Source: Motacilla alba alba (Eukaryota > Chordata > Aves > Passeriformes > Motacillidae). From it: a stretch of 64,000 nucleotides of DNA. The notes under the pieces were generated by a model. That model had not been told where the DNA came from, did not search any database, and saw only the letters and a list, made by a program, of their open reading frames with translations. The stretch is taken from assembly GCF_015832195.1 (NCBI RefSeq), contig NC_052027.1, forward strand, positions 16,240,149-16,304,148. The letters run 5' to 3'. Positions 36,681 to 48,490 of the stretch are shown here, piece after piece. Each line of letters starts with the position of its first letter. The first letter of the stretch is position 1. The position numbers and the translations under genes were made by a program.

Positions 36681-36930
36681 AACATAAGAACATGAGAGTA
36701 TGAGGAATTGCTTCCTGGAGCAGAGCACTGGGCCATCTGGTCAAGTGTTCTGTCTCCCCCACAGCAAAAGCACATGCTTTTCAGGGGGAGCCTGGGAGCT
36801 GTGGCACTTTCTGCTCTTTCTCTCCATGTTCAGAAATACTGGATTAGTGATGCTAATGGACTCATCATGAAAACCCCTGTTTTCAGTAGCCACTTGTAGA
36901 TCTGTTCTTGAATTTGTCTAATAACACACT
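36681..36930 (-). mobile_element. Ancient CR1-type LINE fragment
   Basis: AACATAAGAACATGAGAGTA, then GGGCCATCTGGTCAAGTGTT and CTGTCTCCCCCACAG, follow the order of a common amniote CR1-like repeat ('cataagaa...ccatctagcccagtatcctgtctccc'). AGCCACTTGTAGATCTGTTC with TTGAATTTGTCTAAT near 36887-36921 matches the later block 'agccattgatggacctatcctccatgaatttgtctag'. Two blocks in correct order and spacing support a single old insertion on the minus strand. Confidence 0.6.
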
Positions 36931-36967
36931 CCTCCTTTACAGGCTGGCCTGTGACTTTTATTTAATT

Positions 36968-37000
36968 AAAAAGAGAGAGAGGAAAAAAAAAGAAAAAAAA
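36968..37000. repeat. A/G-rich simple repeat
   Basis: AAAAAGAGAGAGAGG followed by long A runs; 33 bp of pure purine. Confidence 0.85.
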
Positions 37001-38740
37001 TATTAAGAAGAGGACCTGCATCTAGAGCAGTAGCCTCATGCTTGGAAAACTCTGACTCCATTTCCTGCTATGTGGTAGGAAAGGTGCTGAAATCAAGGCT
37101 TTTAGATTCTTAAAGATGATGATTTTCAGAAACAAACATATCTAATTCCCATTGATATCAATCAAAAGGAAATAGACTCCCCAGGGCTTTTCAATTCAGC
37201 AATTTGAATTGCAGTTATGCATTTCATGGTTTGAAAAGTGTATCAGCCAACTCTGCACCCGTAAGTTTCTTAAGGACCTTTAAAAATGTGCCTTTAGTCT
37301 CTGTGTCCTAACCTCCAAGTCCTAAGAAGAAGGTTAGAGCTGCCCATCTCAGAGAGGTGTGATAAGGAGAAACACATCAGATATCATGAAGGGTTCATCT
37401 GCTAAGGCAAAGGAATGTCTAATGAAGATGGAGAACTGTCAGAGGTTCACATTTGCCCGGGGCACTCTGCTGAGATCAGCCAGTGAAATGACCTTTCCAC
37501 ACTCACAGAGGGGCCCTGCACACATGACAGGGTAACCATGGTGGGGAAATGAGGTGTGGAGGTGAACAGTGAAATATAGCTGCAGGGATGCTGCAGACAA
37601 CTCTCTCTCTCTCTGAGTCAGAAATGCTCCCCAGCTAAAGGGAGTGTATGAGTGCTATATGGTCTTTACGAATTTATCCAAGACCCACATCAGCCCTGGT
37701 GTTAGTGCCACCTCTCCTGAGACTGCTGAGGCGGAATGGAGAGCAGTGGCAGAAGGCTACCATGCTAGTGAAGATAACTCCACATCCTCAGGTGACAACA
37801 GATGTCACAAAACTTATCACCAACTAGAAAATCCCTTTTTGCACATGCTTGCTGTGGAACATGTCAGGTAGATGCTGCCTGTGTAATGTCAGGAGAAGGT
37901 CCTGTTTGATTGCCCCCTCCAAAGGCACAGACATTTGTCAAGCTTGCTTGCTTTGTCACTTGCTGTTCTATCTTCTAACCATTCCACCTGCTCATCTGCT
38001 TTCGAGTTGCTCATCAGTTTTCTTGCCTAGGAATGTGAAACAGCAAGAGCACCTCACGCACTGAAGCAATTTTTCTGTAATGGATAAAGAACTACTGCAC
38101 CCAGGTACTCTGTTTAAAGCATAGAACACAAACTCAGTGTCCCACTGTTGTTACTGCAAGCACCAATCTCTGCAGACGAGCAAAATAAGAATGATTTGGA
38201 TGTAGGGATTTGCCTTTTAGGGAGCATACGGTATCGGTTAAGGCAGCATAACCCACAGACCAGAACACTCTCATGGGATGAGAGATACACTTCTGGCTTG
38301 CCAGCTGCTGGCTGAGTCTGGGCCAAATTGCTGAGCAAGCAATAGTTTTTCACTTTTGTCTTCCTGGCAGATTCCAATGCAACCTGGTTTAAACACTTGG
38401 TGCCTTTAGGCTCAGACAGATCCAATGACTGCAAAGAAATCCAGTCCACCTGTAATGGAGAGGCTGTGACACCACGTGTCAGAAAGGGCCCTTCTGCTAA
38501 TACTGCCTACAGGTGATTCCCCTTCTGGCCTGGGCAGCCTGGGACTCTGGTTTACTATCTAAAGGAGGTGTATGTGATTCAGCTATTAATATCCATCTCT
38601 AGCGCACTTCTTTGCGGCACCATTTAATTCTTAGAAGCAGCCATCTCATCATGGAGCCATCCTGCTGCTGCAGCCCATACATCAGAGTGACCGTGGACTC
38701 AGGGAATCACTGGAATGGCTGAACAACACCCAGGGAGGGT
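37001..38740. other. Unique DNA, no gene seen
   Basis: No transposon or exon recognised. A (CT)7 run lies at 37601-37614. GC content rises after about 38450 toward the CpG island. Confidence 0.45.
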
Positions 38741-39125
38741 CCCGTGCCGAGGGCAAGCTCCGAGACCCGGGGCGTGCTGCAGCAGAGCGAGGCGCTGTCT
38801 GGGCACAGAGGCTCCCCCAGTGCCCGGGCACAGGCGCTCCCCCAGTGCCCGGGCACAGAGGCTCCCCCAGGGCCCGGGCACAGAGGCTCCCCCAGGGCCC
38901 GGGCACAGGCGCTCCCCCGGTGCCCGGGCACAGGCGCTCCCCCGGTGCCCGGGCACAGAGCGCCCTGTCTCCCGCCCCTCGGCGCCTGCCCCGCCGCCCC
39001 GGGCAGGACGCGCCCCCGGCCCAGCCCACCTGCCCCGTGCTGGGCCTTCAAATGTGCCAATTGCCGCCCGGGCTGCGGCCTGCCGCCGGATCCTGCTCGC
39101 TCCGTGCTTCTCCCGTGCTGGTAAG
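38741..39125 (+). promoter_or_regulatory. CpG island, candidate promoter and first exon
   Basis: About 380 bp very rich in G, C and CpG, in sharp contrast to the rest of the window. It contains Sp1/KLF-type GC boxes (CCCGCCCC at 38971-38978, CCGCCGCCCC at 38991-39000) and no TATA. At its right edge CCGTGCTG is followed by GTAAGCGACT at 39121, a good 5' splice-donor match, so a non-coding or short first exon transcribed rightward is plausible. Vertebrate CpG islands usually mark start sites, but part of this one is made of a GC-rich tandem repeat (38801-38950), which can mimic an island. Open frames of up to 203 codons on both strands follow from composition. No downstream exon was recognised. 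Confidence 0.5.
38801..38950. repeat. 25-bp minisatellite, six units
   Basis: Six consecutive 25-bp units start at 38801, 38826, 38851, 38876, 38901 and 38926, each beginning GGGCACAG, carrying GCTCCCCC and ending TGCCC or GGCCC. A partial seventh begins at 38951. Substitutions alternate AGAGG/AGGCG and CAG/CGG. Several unit junctions create the palindrome TGCCCGGGCA. Since 25 is not a multiple of three, each unit shifts frame, which argues against coding selection. Confidence 0.95.
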
Positions 39126-42106
39126 CGACTGCAGCTGCTCGTATGCCCTGCCCCTGCTTGCCCTGAAAGAGTCGGTGGTTTGTTTCCTTGGTTTTTTGGG
39201 GTTTTGACGGGCATCAGAAGTAATATAGAGCAAAAGAAGGGAGGTAGAAGGGAAGCTCTAAGGGTCGTGCAGCCTGGAGTTTCCTCTCTTGAGGTGATGC
39301 GTGGTTTGCTGAGAGGGCTGCTTTAACCTAATGTTTCCTGGGAACTGAGGATTCTAGTTAATGTTAAAAGTGTTGTTCTGGCAAAATATCTGCCCTATAC
39401 CCTGTTAAAGTTAAAAAGCTGTCCTTAAAACCCCAGTGCTTGCCACATTTATAATGTTCTTTATCGGTTCAGAATGTTCTCCACAGTTGTATCCTATTTG
39501 CCTCATATCACCAGGCTTCTAAACTTGTGATAGCTAGCACCTCTGTAATTATAGAAAATAAGTGTTTCACAGTGTTGGGCACCCCAGCAGGAAAAAGCTC
39601 TAAGTTGTAGTCTTGGCTCCCCCATGAGTGTTTTATCTTCTACTCGCTGGTTGATTGGTGGAGGTGCTGGTACTGTTTCAGCTCCACGACTCAGATGCTG
39701 AGCTCCCTGAAAGGGCTGTGAGATTCCAGAGCTGTATAAAGCGTCATTATAATGTCTATTTTTATAGATAAGAAAAAGCATGTTTGCAGCAAACAACAAA
39801 AAAAGTATTTCCCAGCTTTGAATGTGATGTATAGAAAAAGGTGAATTGCTCAGCTGTTACAGTACCTCATATCAGTGAAATATAGGGTGTTCCTCAAGTT
39901 GTATTACAGCTGCAAAATCTGTTTCCTGAAATATTAGGCATGCCAGCCAGTTTGAATGTAAATAATAAGCATGTCCATTTTTAGCTTTTTAGAGGTGCAG
40001 GAAAGCCATTTATTCCAGCACCATCTTGAACCTTTGCTCTCTGGGGGTAACTGTTGGGTGTTTCTGTGCCCTGGAAATTTGATTTATCTGAAAACAAGTT
40101 TTCTTTGCTTCACTTCGGTCTGTTCTCTTGAGAGGTTAAGCTGTACTTCAGGCAGCAATGAGCCCTGAGAACAGAAGACAATTTATTGAGAGTTTCATAG
40201 CAATATTAATCTGGAGCAGGTGTCTGCTTCAAAACATCATAAGCCAGGTCTCCTAAAATCAAGGTGCTGGCTTAAAATCTGTGATATTTACTAACATACA
40301 CACTTAGAGAAATAATTCAGTTTCTTAGTTTCTTACAAAGGGTGTAAGTGACCTACAACAGTCTCAGGTTTTTTTCATGGTTTCCTTTTCAATATAGTTA
40401 TTCTAGCCATTTTATTTAAAATTAAATTACTGTTTAATTATGTAATCCAGACACTGGAGCTTTAGTGAAAGGGTCAGGTGTGGTTATAGGTGAGATGTGA
40501 CAGAGCCATTTTAGAAATTTGCCTGGGTTGTTTTCTCAGGCTCCTTTCCTCCCCAGTAAATTTGTTATAATTAAGAACTAGTGCTGTGGGTGCTCTGTAG
40601 GATTTGTATCAGTGTTTAGCTGTACCCTAAAAATAGACATGTGGGGAAACTTATTATTCTGACCAGCAGGCGGTTTGATCTAGGGGAGAGAGCAGACTTT
40701 AGGGGATGGCATATGAGTTGTGTTTTAATAGGGCTGATTTTTGCTCAGGCTCTGTAGTTACAAGTCTGGAGGCCACTGTCATAAGCAATATCCTCTCTCA
40801 TGCTCCAGTGGGATGGGATTTTATGCAAGAAACACTGCCATTCTTGACAAGCAAAGGAAACTGTTCTTGCCCCATTACAGATGGGCCTACATATAAAGGA
40901 CCTACAGCAAGAAAAGGCATGAGCATCCAAGTGAAAAGATAGTTTTTTCATTCTGCATGCAGGACCTACAGCTCTCAGGAACATGAGTTAATTGCAGAGC
41001 GGTCAAGAAATGAAGCAATATGGAAATGTATAGTACTGTACAATCTGTCGTCTTCTCACTTCATCCACCCCCTTCCCTCAAGTCTGGGCACTGATCACAG
41101 CAAAGTACCGGGTTTTTTTCTCTCTTTACTGATCCTGTCAAACCTTCCATGTCCCAACCCCGTGTGTATAGCACAGCACCCTCTGGAGCTGGTGGAGGGC
41201 ATCGGTGCTCACAGACACAGGGCACACTCAGCAGCATCCTCACTGTGAGCTCTGCTACACGGGATCAAGAGACAAAAGTAAAAACTCAGAGGAGGAAAAG
41301 CCTTGGGTTTATTTTAGTATCATGGTGTTGGTATGGTTGTCAGTGTTTCTTGGAATATGTACACGTTACAAGATCTGTTCTTTATGAATTTTTTATTGAT
41401 CTTGCCTCAGTGACTGTGATTAATAGTATTTTCATCCAAAAATGTCAGCTCTGCCAATAAATCTGATTTTTTTCCCTGTCCATGCTTCTGTTCCTTCAAT
41501 CCCTGGAAAGAATTAATATGAGAGGAAGCTGAAGCTGAGGGGGAATGTTCTCAAAGACCACACCATCACCATATGTGACTCCATTAACCCAATCAAATTC
41601 CTTTATTATCACCTCTTACTCTGGTGGCATTTTGCATCTGCTTAGTGGGGGCATCTGTGTTAGATCTGTGCATGGATGACAGGAAAGGGTTCCTTATTTC
41701 AAAGAATTCAGTGCCTAATGAGCTGTACACAGAGATTGTATCAAACTATATTCAAAGATTATTAGGACTGCAGTGTTGGAGACTGAAGTATTTTACAGCT
41801 TTTAGAGGAATATATAAATGTCATGTTTGTTTCAGAAGGACTCTGCCAGATTTCATCTCTTGGGCAGAGAGGCAATTACTTCCTAATCACTAATCAAACA
41901 AAAGGTGATGCAATAGCAATACATCACCTGCTACCTACAGCTTGCTCCTCCTAATTTGTGGGCTGAAATGTAGTCTCTGCTGGTCTATCCCTTCGTATTA
42001 AAGCAAGAGGGAAGCTGCAGTTCAGCAGTGGGTTTTAACTCAAAGCAGATTATTAATCAGAACTGGAAGACTTATTTTCCAGTCACTTGCCAAAATTCGG
42101 AAAAGC
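39126..42106. other. Unique DNA, no gene seen
   Basis: About 3 kb downstream of the CpG island. No exon with convincing acceptor and donor was recognised. TATAAA at 39735-39740 stands alone without other promoter motifs. Confidence 0.45.
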
Positions 42107-42125
42107 TTTTTTTTTTTTTTTTTTT
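42107..42125. repeat. Poly(T) tract, 19 bases
   Basis: An uninterrupted run of 19 T. On the minus strand it would be a poly(A) tail, but no AATAAA precedes it and no retrocopy was recognised. Confidence 0.9.
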
Positions 42126-44074
42126 GAAGTGCAAGCTCAGAGCTCTACAGTATTTAGCTGACTACTTTCTGTATGGAGCTCAAGGTAAACTGAGGTACCT
42201 AAATATCTTTGTGGGCTGTCTTAAACACCCACTGGAGAGGAGGAATGAGCCATGTGTGTTACTGCTCTGCCTGGGAGTCTGCAGCTAAACCACTATTAAA
42301 GCTGAATGCTGTGGCGGGTTAGGCTGTTTCTGGAGTGAGAAATTCTCCAAGCAATGGGTGGGATACCAGGAAAGGGGAACCAGCTGTTATCAAATGAAAT
42401 TATTTCCCTTGAATTTCTCCCTTGGATTAGGAAAAAACTTCAAGGAATGAGGCAATTTGGCATTTTTTTGCCTTGGTAGCTGAGAGAATTTCTGCGATAT
42501 CTGTTGAGAACCAATCAATAAGTAAATTGATCAAAGATGAAATTGAACGCTTCTCGTTTTGCACATCAGAAAATGGGAATGTTGCATGGCTCCATTTGCC
42601 TGCTGTGGACACAGTCACTGGTGTCTGCCAGCAAGTTGGCAGTGCTGGCTGTGTTCCTGTGTTTGAGAGGGGAATATTCGTATCCCTGTATCCCAGTGGC
42701 TCTGTGCACACTGCTCATGTATAGCTGTTCTGGCTCTGCTCTGCCTGTGGGCCTCAGCCAGCAGACCTGAGGTGCTGAGGTCAGAATTAACAATCTTTAT
42801 CAGAGCCTGTGCCCTCAGCAGGGATTTTTCTCATTAACTGATGCTGAAGTTCTGTTTCCTAATAAGTTTGCACATGGTTGTGCGGAGTCTCCATAAATGA
42901 TTGTGCGTACCCCCAAGAGATATATGTGTGCTGGTTTTCAGTAGGTGTGTAAAGCTATGCTGCCAATTTTGCACAAAAATATTTACTTTAGATACATCTT
43001 CTGAGACTGAAGAGGCAAATTGGAAATATTTGTGTAATAATTACTCATGGAGGGCCAGCATCTGAACATGTCGGAAATTAATTTGGTGGAATGTGTGTGT
43101 GATTAGTCTGGATGCTGATGCTATCTTGATGAGTACTTTCTTTCATTTTTACTGATTTCTTTTTCATGAGGAATATACAACAACACTGTAATGTGGAGTT
43201 AATGAAGGTTGGGTTTTATTTTGGAGGACATATATATAATTGCAGGGAAATAAAACATCTGTGCAATGTATATTGCATATCTGTATCTGTCCTTAATTGT
43301 TACAGTTTTTATCTTTGCATTTTCAGAGCTGGAGACTGTGGAGTGTTATTGAATCTTTATTGCTTCTAAGATCCTAGATTGATATTTGGAAATAGTGAGC
43401 TATATAACATCACAGAGCTGATTCTTCTTTCTGTGCAATGCAGCTTTAAATTTCTAAAGAGTCAAAGCTGCATCTTAAAATAAGATGCGGGTGCAGACTC
43501 CACTTCCTGGAGCCTTTGCTTTTGTTCTTTCTCGTTTTTAGATTAAAATAAGTCATTCGGAATAAAAGCCTATTTTTGTTCTTTGTGGGTGGGAAAAAAA
43601 AACTTGACTCCCTCGGTTCTCATCCTGTGCACATCAGCATGATGTATGTACACCCAGTGTTAGTATCTGGGAGATACCAGATAAAGCCTTCAGTTACTTT
43701 GATCTACTAGTTATGTGTTAAAAGTGGGAATAAAAGTTCCTTTCTAAAATACAGAGATTTTGAGATATTTGCAATATTGTGCTTTTCATCCCTCTGCATT
43801 TTACAAATGTAGCAAACTAATGTGGAGGGACTCCTTGGACCATTGCGTGGAGCAGGCCACCCTCACTGCAGAACAGAGATCTTGCAGAGCACACGAGCAT
43901 GAAACGCAAGGCCTTAGGAGGTGGCGTGCTGTGCCCAGCTGAGGGGGCACGTAGAATTTCTGTAGTCCCCAGAAGTTCTATTTAAATTACAGAAACAGAA
44001 AATAAAGCTTATTAGGTCATTTCTTCCTCTCCCTCTCTTCCCCAAGGCAGGGTTTTTAACACTTAGACTATTTT
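42126..44074. other. Unique DNA, no gene seen
   Basis: No gene. TGTGGCGGGTTAGGCTG at 42311 superficially resembles an LTR start but no matching end was found. A palindrome GTAAT-A-ATTAC at 43034-43044 gives two abutting homeodomain cores. Confidence 0.4.
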
Positions 44075-44190
44075 TGACAGATGACTGTTTAGCCCCTTCA
44101 AAAAAATTCAGATGATGGAGACGCTACAACTTCCTAAGGCAATCTATTCCAGTGCTCAACTGTCCCAATCATTATTCACATTTAATCTGT
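44075..44190 (-). mobile_element. CR1 LINE internal 3' fragment
   Basis: GACAGATGACTGTTTAGCCC, GATGATGGAGACGCTACAAC and GGCAATCTATTCCAGTGCTC are in the order of the CR1 3' region reverse complement ('gacagatgcttgtctaacct...tgatggagactccacaacctccctgggcaacctgttccagtgctc'). The extent after about 44175 is uncertain. Confidence 0.75.
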
Positions 44191-45337
44191 GGAGGACAAA
44201 GGCTGACATAGCCTTTCCATACAAAAGGAAAGGACTTTTAGAAAATACAGGATCTTTAATTTCAGTGGGCTCTTTCTCCTGTGATGTGTAAGATGGTTCC
44301 TTCCCAGCAGACACAGGTGTGGCAATGCTTGGGCATATCCAGAGCTGTTTGTGAGCCTGAGGGCTCAGGAACTCACCCTTCCTTGTAGTGTGAGACCAGA
44401 GCATGGGTGCCAACACATTCCTTGCTCTCCCAGAAATTTTGTATAGCTAGAACTTAGGAGTGTGGTCCAGTTTTCTGGGATTTCTGGACATGTGCAGGAC
44501 ATACGCAGTAGACGTGAGACCCCTGAGGAGAGCAGGACAGCAGCTCCTGTAGAGTGACTGCAGCTGCCACGTGCAATGGATGCAGGGAGGGGAGGGAGAA
44601 AAAGAGAGGAGGGATATTAAAAACGTTCACATAAGGAAGAGTTGGCAGAGATGCACAGGAAGAGGTTTCGAGTCCTGGTGGCTGTGTGCTGTTGTCAGAG
44701 TGGAAGTGCAGAAGCTCAGTACAATCTGTGTTGGTGTCAGTTTCCCAGTGCAGAAGTGCTGTGATGTGAGCTGGCTGTGCTGCTCTGTAAGCTGGCACAC
44801 AGAGTGTGTTTGAGGCATGAGTTGGAATTCTGCTCCATTTGGGTGGGATGCTGGGGGAGCGGTCCAGCCGGGTTCCTCGGGACCAGCAGCTGATCAGCTC
44901 GTTCGGCAGGGCAGGAGCTGTCACTTACTTTGTGCTGTACCTGAGCCGTGCTCTGTGCTGCCACCAAACAAACTGTAAGAGAATGACATTATTTTTTTCT
45001 AGTGAAATGCGTGCTGACAGGGAAATCTGCAGGTGCTGGAAGGTGTGCTGGTAAGGTTTGTACTGTCACAGCGAGGGGGTGGCCAGAGCTCTTGACACAG
45101 CTTGGATGAAAAAAGAGCTTGCTAAAAAAGAAAAACCTCTTGAGGTAGTTGGATGTCTCAAACAACAGTTAAGTGTCTTTGGTGGACAGTGGCCACCTGG
45201 ATTTATTCAGATGCTGGGCTAAAGTGAGTAGCTGGTCTTGTGCTGTTTAGCAAGCTGTTACTGGAGATTTGGAATCTGAAGCAGACAAAGACACCTGAGA
45301 CCATCTCAGGATCTTTGGATGTGTGCAGTGACTGTGA
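44191..45337. other. Unique DNA, no gene seen
   Basis: The minus-strand frame of 156 codons at 44454-44924 overlaps plus-strand frames of 80 and 71 codons, resembles no family and has no supporting signals. No repeats recognised. Confidence 0.4.
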
Positions 45338-45365
45338 TTTTTTTTTTTTTTTTTTTTTTTCCCCC
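45338..45365. repeat. Poly(T) 23 followed by C5
   Basis: An uninterrupted run of 23 T is followed by CCCCC and TTCTAG. It resembles an extreme polypyrimidine tract with an acceptor AG, but the sequence after it shows no coding potential that I recognise. Confidence 0.9.
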
Positions 45366-48352
45366 TTCTAGATGCACACAGGGTAGTTCAAGTGTTCCCA
45401 CTGTGTGCCTAGTGTCTTTCCCAAAACAGCCTCTCTTAGGTGGCCTGAGCGCTCTCCCTAGCCAGTACCTTTGGTTTTCTTGGTGCAGGAACAATGTATG
45501 TGAATATTTGTACCTCCTGCCCCTGCTGTAGCTCATGCAGGGGGGTACTGAGTTGGGAGCAGCCCAGGGCTGTGTTCCAGCACAGACTCTGACAGGGAGC
45601 TGGTTTGTTAATGGTTTTCTGGCATCTTGGACTAGCAAGCTGTTCTCAGCTTTCAAAACTTTATTGTCAGAATTTTAACTGATGACTGTTAAATTTCACT
45701 GTTGCATTTGGTTTGGATCTGCTGCAAATTAAATCTGACTTCGTGAACCACTCTTTACAATGCTGTCTGCTGGAAGGGATCCGAGAGCACCACCTGAGCC
45801 AATCTCTGGGTCAGGTTGCTTTCCCTGAGCTCTCTTTGTGGCTGAAGCAGATAAAATTTTCCCTTGGTTCTCATTCTGTCAGGTGTTTAAGAGCATCCAT
45901 AATATTTTAATTAAAATGACAAAATGGAGTCAATCTAATAGCTAGCTCTAGGTTATACAAATACCTTAGACCTGAGAGCATTTTTAGGTACAGAAGGGTT
46001 AACTGCACAGAGTTTCATACTCAAATGGAAAAAGAATGACACCTTTTTGTTATCAGCCGCTTTGGTGCTGTCTTTTTTAATCATTTCAGGCTTTGAACTC
46101 CTGCTCTGAAAGAGAGTCTCTGTCTCTTCATCTTCAGCAGCTGCCAGGTCTGGAGGTCTAATCAATGCAGGTTATTGATAGCAAATCAATTAATGCAGAC
46201 AAAAGATCAAAATTAAGGGGCTTTCACTAAATTAATAAGTGATTCCAAGTCTTTTAACAGAGTGCCTGAGATAAGGGCAGCTCAGTCTTCTGGGACAGCA
46301 GCCTCCAGTCCTGTTTCCAAAGACAATCAGCTGGAGAGAGCGAGCTGTGCTTTTTACATCTTTTCCCCCATTCAAATAACCTGTTTTGTTCAATAGGAAG
46401 TGTTTAAAATCTGAGTCCAGCAAGGTTGCCAGGAAGCAGGTCCTAACTGAAAAGAGCAGATTTATCTGCAGAAGGGTATGATGGTCTCATTCAGCTGATT
46501 GAGGGAGGACAAATTATTTCAAAAGCCAAATTTATGTAGGATCCCAGCCAACACCAGAGTTAAGGTTTGCTTCAATAGCAGATATATCTGAAATTGAACT
46601 AGAGATGCCCACAGAAGCAACTAGACGCAGAATAACTCTAATAATGCGGAGCTCTTGCCAGACCAAGCCCTTCTGCTCCGTGGCAGGCCCTCTTGGAAGA
46701 AGGTGGACAACGCTCAATCCAAACTACTTGCAGTTGGTAGTCCTGCACAGTTCCCTGCCAGGAATGTCAGAGCTAAGATGCCTGACACTGTGGGGCTGGG
46801 ATTTACTACTGCCAGTACATTCTAGCCCCATCACCCTCTCCCAACAGACTGACTGGAGGCCTGGAGGCTGGGAGCTCCCTACCAGTTAGAGCAGCTTTTC
46901 CACTTTCCTCCTGCTTTAACCAAGGGAAACAAATGAACTCTGCCATACAGGAAGAAGGGAGCATCTCTTACAGTTTCCATGTGTCTAGTGCTGCCTGCTA
47001 TTTCTGCCCGTTTTCCTGCTTAATAACAAGGGCCATTCTTTGAAATGCCAGAATCTCTCCTGCTGTGACAGTAATTAACAGGGATGGAGATGGAGCTGGG
47101 AAGCAGCTAAGAGAAGCACAAATGCAGTGTGTAGCTCCCTGAGGATGAAGAGTGACTCAGGTCCCTCTGTGAGTCTTGCTTGCAGTGTGATGGAAACACT
47201 GTCCCTCTGTTTGTGCCTATCTGGGTTCAGGCAGGTCCTTGTGCTTGGTACTGCCCATAGGGGCTGGATGCTGTTCCCAGGTGCTGAGCATGCTCTGGGG
47301 GCTGAGAGCAGAAGTTACTGTGCCCTGCTGGCACTTTCGAGGTGCCACAAGAATGGATCCAGAGGTCTGGCTTTCTCTATGCACTTGATCCTATGCTGTC
47401 TGGGAAAATTCTGAATTAAATTCCTGTAGTTTTTGGTTGTAAGCCTAATTGCAAGCAATTATGTGTTAAAGAATACTTTTTATGTGCTGTGGGAAAGATT
47501 TCTCTGAAATGGCTGCGGCTTCCAAAACTTCTGACTAGAAGCTTATGCCAGAAGTACTAATATTTGGTGAATAGATGGAGATTTACAGATGTAGCCCTTG
47601 TTATAGCCATGTCTGTGACAGCAGAATTGTACCTGAATGCCAGGCTTTACTGGGTCAAATTTTATGTAATCTAAGGTTCATCTTTGCTTCTGCTACTCTG
47701 TCTACTGAGCTCTGCCTGGCTCATTGCCTGTACTGTTGCCGGCACTGAAATCCAGTGTGTTACCTTCATCTGCTTTCCTCTGCACTTAGAACAGCAACAC
47801 AGCTGATGTCTGTTGGTCTAATCCACTGGTGGTGATCTGCCCCATCACAGAATTGTGGAGCTGGTCACTTGGCACGGAGCAGTGGCTGTTGTAGTTGGCA
47901 TTGCAGCCCAAAGCTTGGGTCACATCTGAGAGAAGGACTAAGTGAACTTCCTACCCCATGTCAGACAGATAAATTCTAACACTGAGAAGTGGCTCTCTGA
48001 GGGTGCAGTGCTGCTGTTCTTTGTTTCCGTGCCTGCTGGGAATGACTCTGCTATACTGTCTTGCTTCCTTCAGGCAGGGTTTGCAGCCCTCAGATGTGCA
48101 ATCCTTTGCCTTTCTTCCACCGCTTTCAGTTTCCTCCTACAAACGCCTGCGCTGACTGCAGTTCTCTGCAGCCACGTGTCTCAGTAACTGCTTAACCTAG
48201 AAATTCATTGCTAAAAAGATCTGACATCGTAACACCCTGGAAAAAGGCTTCTAACTCCCCTTCCCCCTTCCTGGTCCTTCTCTTTTCTTTTCCCAGAATA
48301 TATGAAAAGCTGTAACTACTAAATCAAAATCTATTTGATTTTTGTACTCCCT
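45366..48352. other. Unique DNA, no gene seen
   Basis: About 3 kb of non-repetitive sequence with short frames only. Confidence 0.45.
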
Positions 48353-48490
48353 TGATAACTGGGCAGCTGATCCCTATCACCCAGCTGAGGCTTATCTGCT
48401 GCCTCCAGCCTCCCTGCTGCAGCAATTGGTTCCTGCGGGGACGGCGCTGGGTTATAAAGTGAGGCTGATCCCGTGGGCAGGGCCTTTTGC
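48353..48490 (+). promoter_or_regulatory. Candidate TATA promoter with CCAAT, GATA and E-box motifs
   Basis: TATAAA at 48453-48458 sits in a GC-rich context (GCTGGGTTATAAAGTGAGGC), as in real core promoters, with an inverted CCAAT (ATTGG, 48425-48429) just upstream. Above it are GATA motifs at 48353 (TGATAA), 48374 (CTATCA) and 48392 (TTATCT), and CAGCTG E-boxes at 48364 and 48382. TTATCT-N8-CAG at 48392-48408 is the spacing of the composite GATA1-TAL1 site. A start near 48483-48489 is predicted. The first ATG after it, near 48519, opens only a 29-codon frame, so any transcript would be spliced or non-coding. The motifs are seen; promoter activity and erythroid or haematopoietic bias are inferred. 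Confidence 0.35.

Noticed and set aside
38699..39326. Overlapping frames of 115-203 codons around the CpG island
   Set aside because: High GC and a stop-poor 25-bp repeat open several frames on both strands at once. The 25-bp unit shifts frame at every copy.
42107..42125. Poly(T) as the tail of a minus-strand processed pseudogene
   Set aside because: No AATAAA at the expected distance, no gene-like body and no target duplication.
42311..42420. TGTGGCGGGTTAGGCTG as the start of a second LTR
   Set aside because: No TATA box, polyadenylation signal, matching end or target duplication found downstream.
44454..44924. 156-codon minus-strand frame
   Set aside because: No recognisable domain; overlapped by frames on the other strand.
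47845..47860. ATCACAGAATTGTGGAG as a CR1 tail
   Set aside because: Only a short chance-level match with no supporting downstream block.
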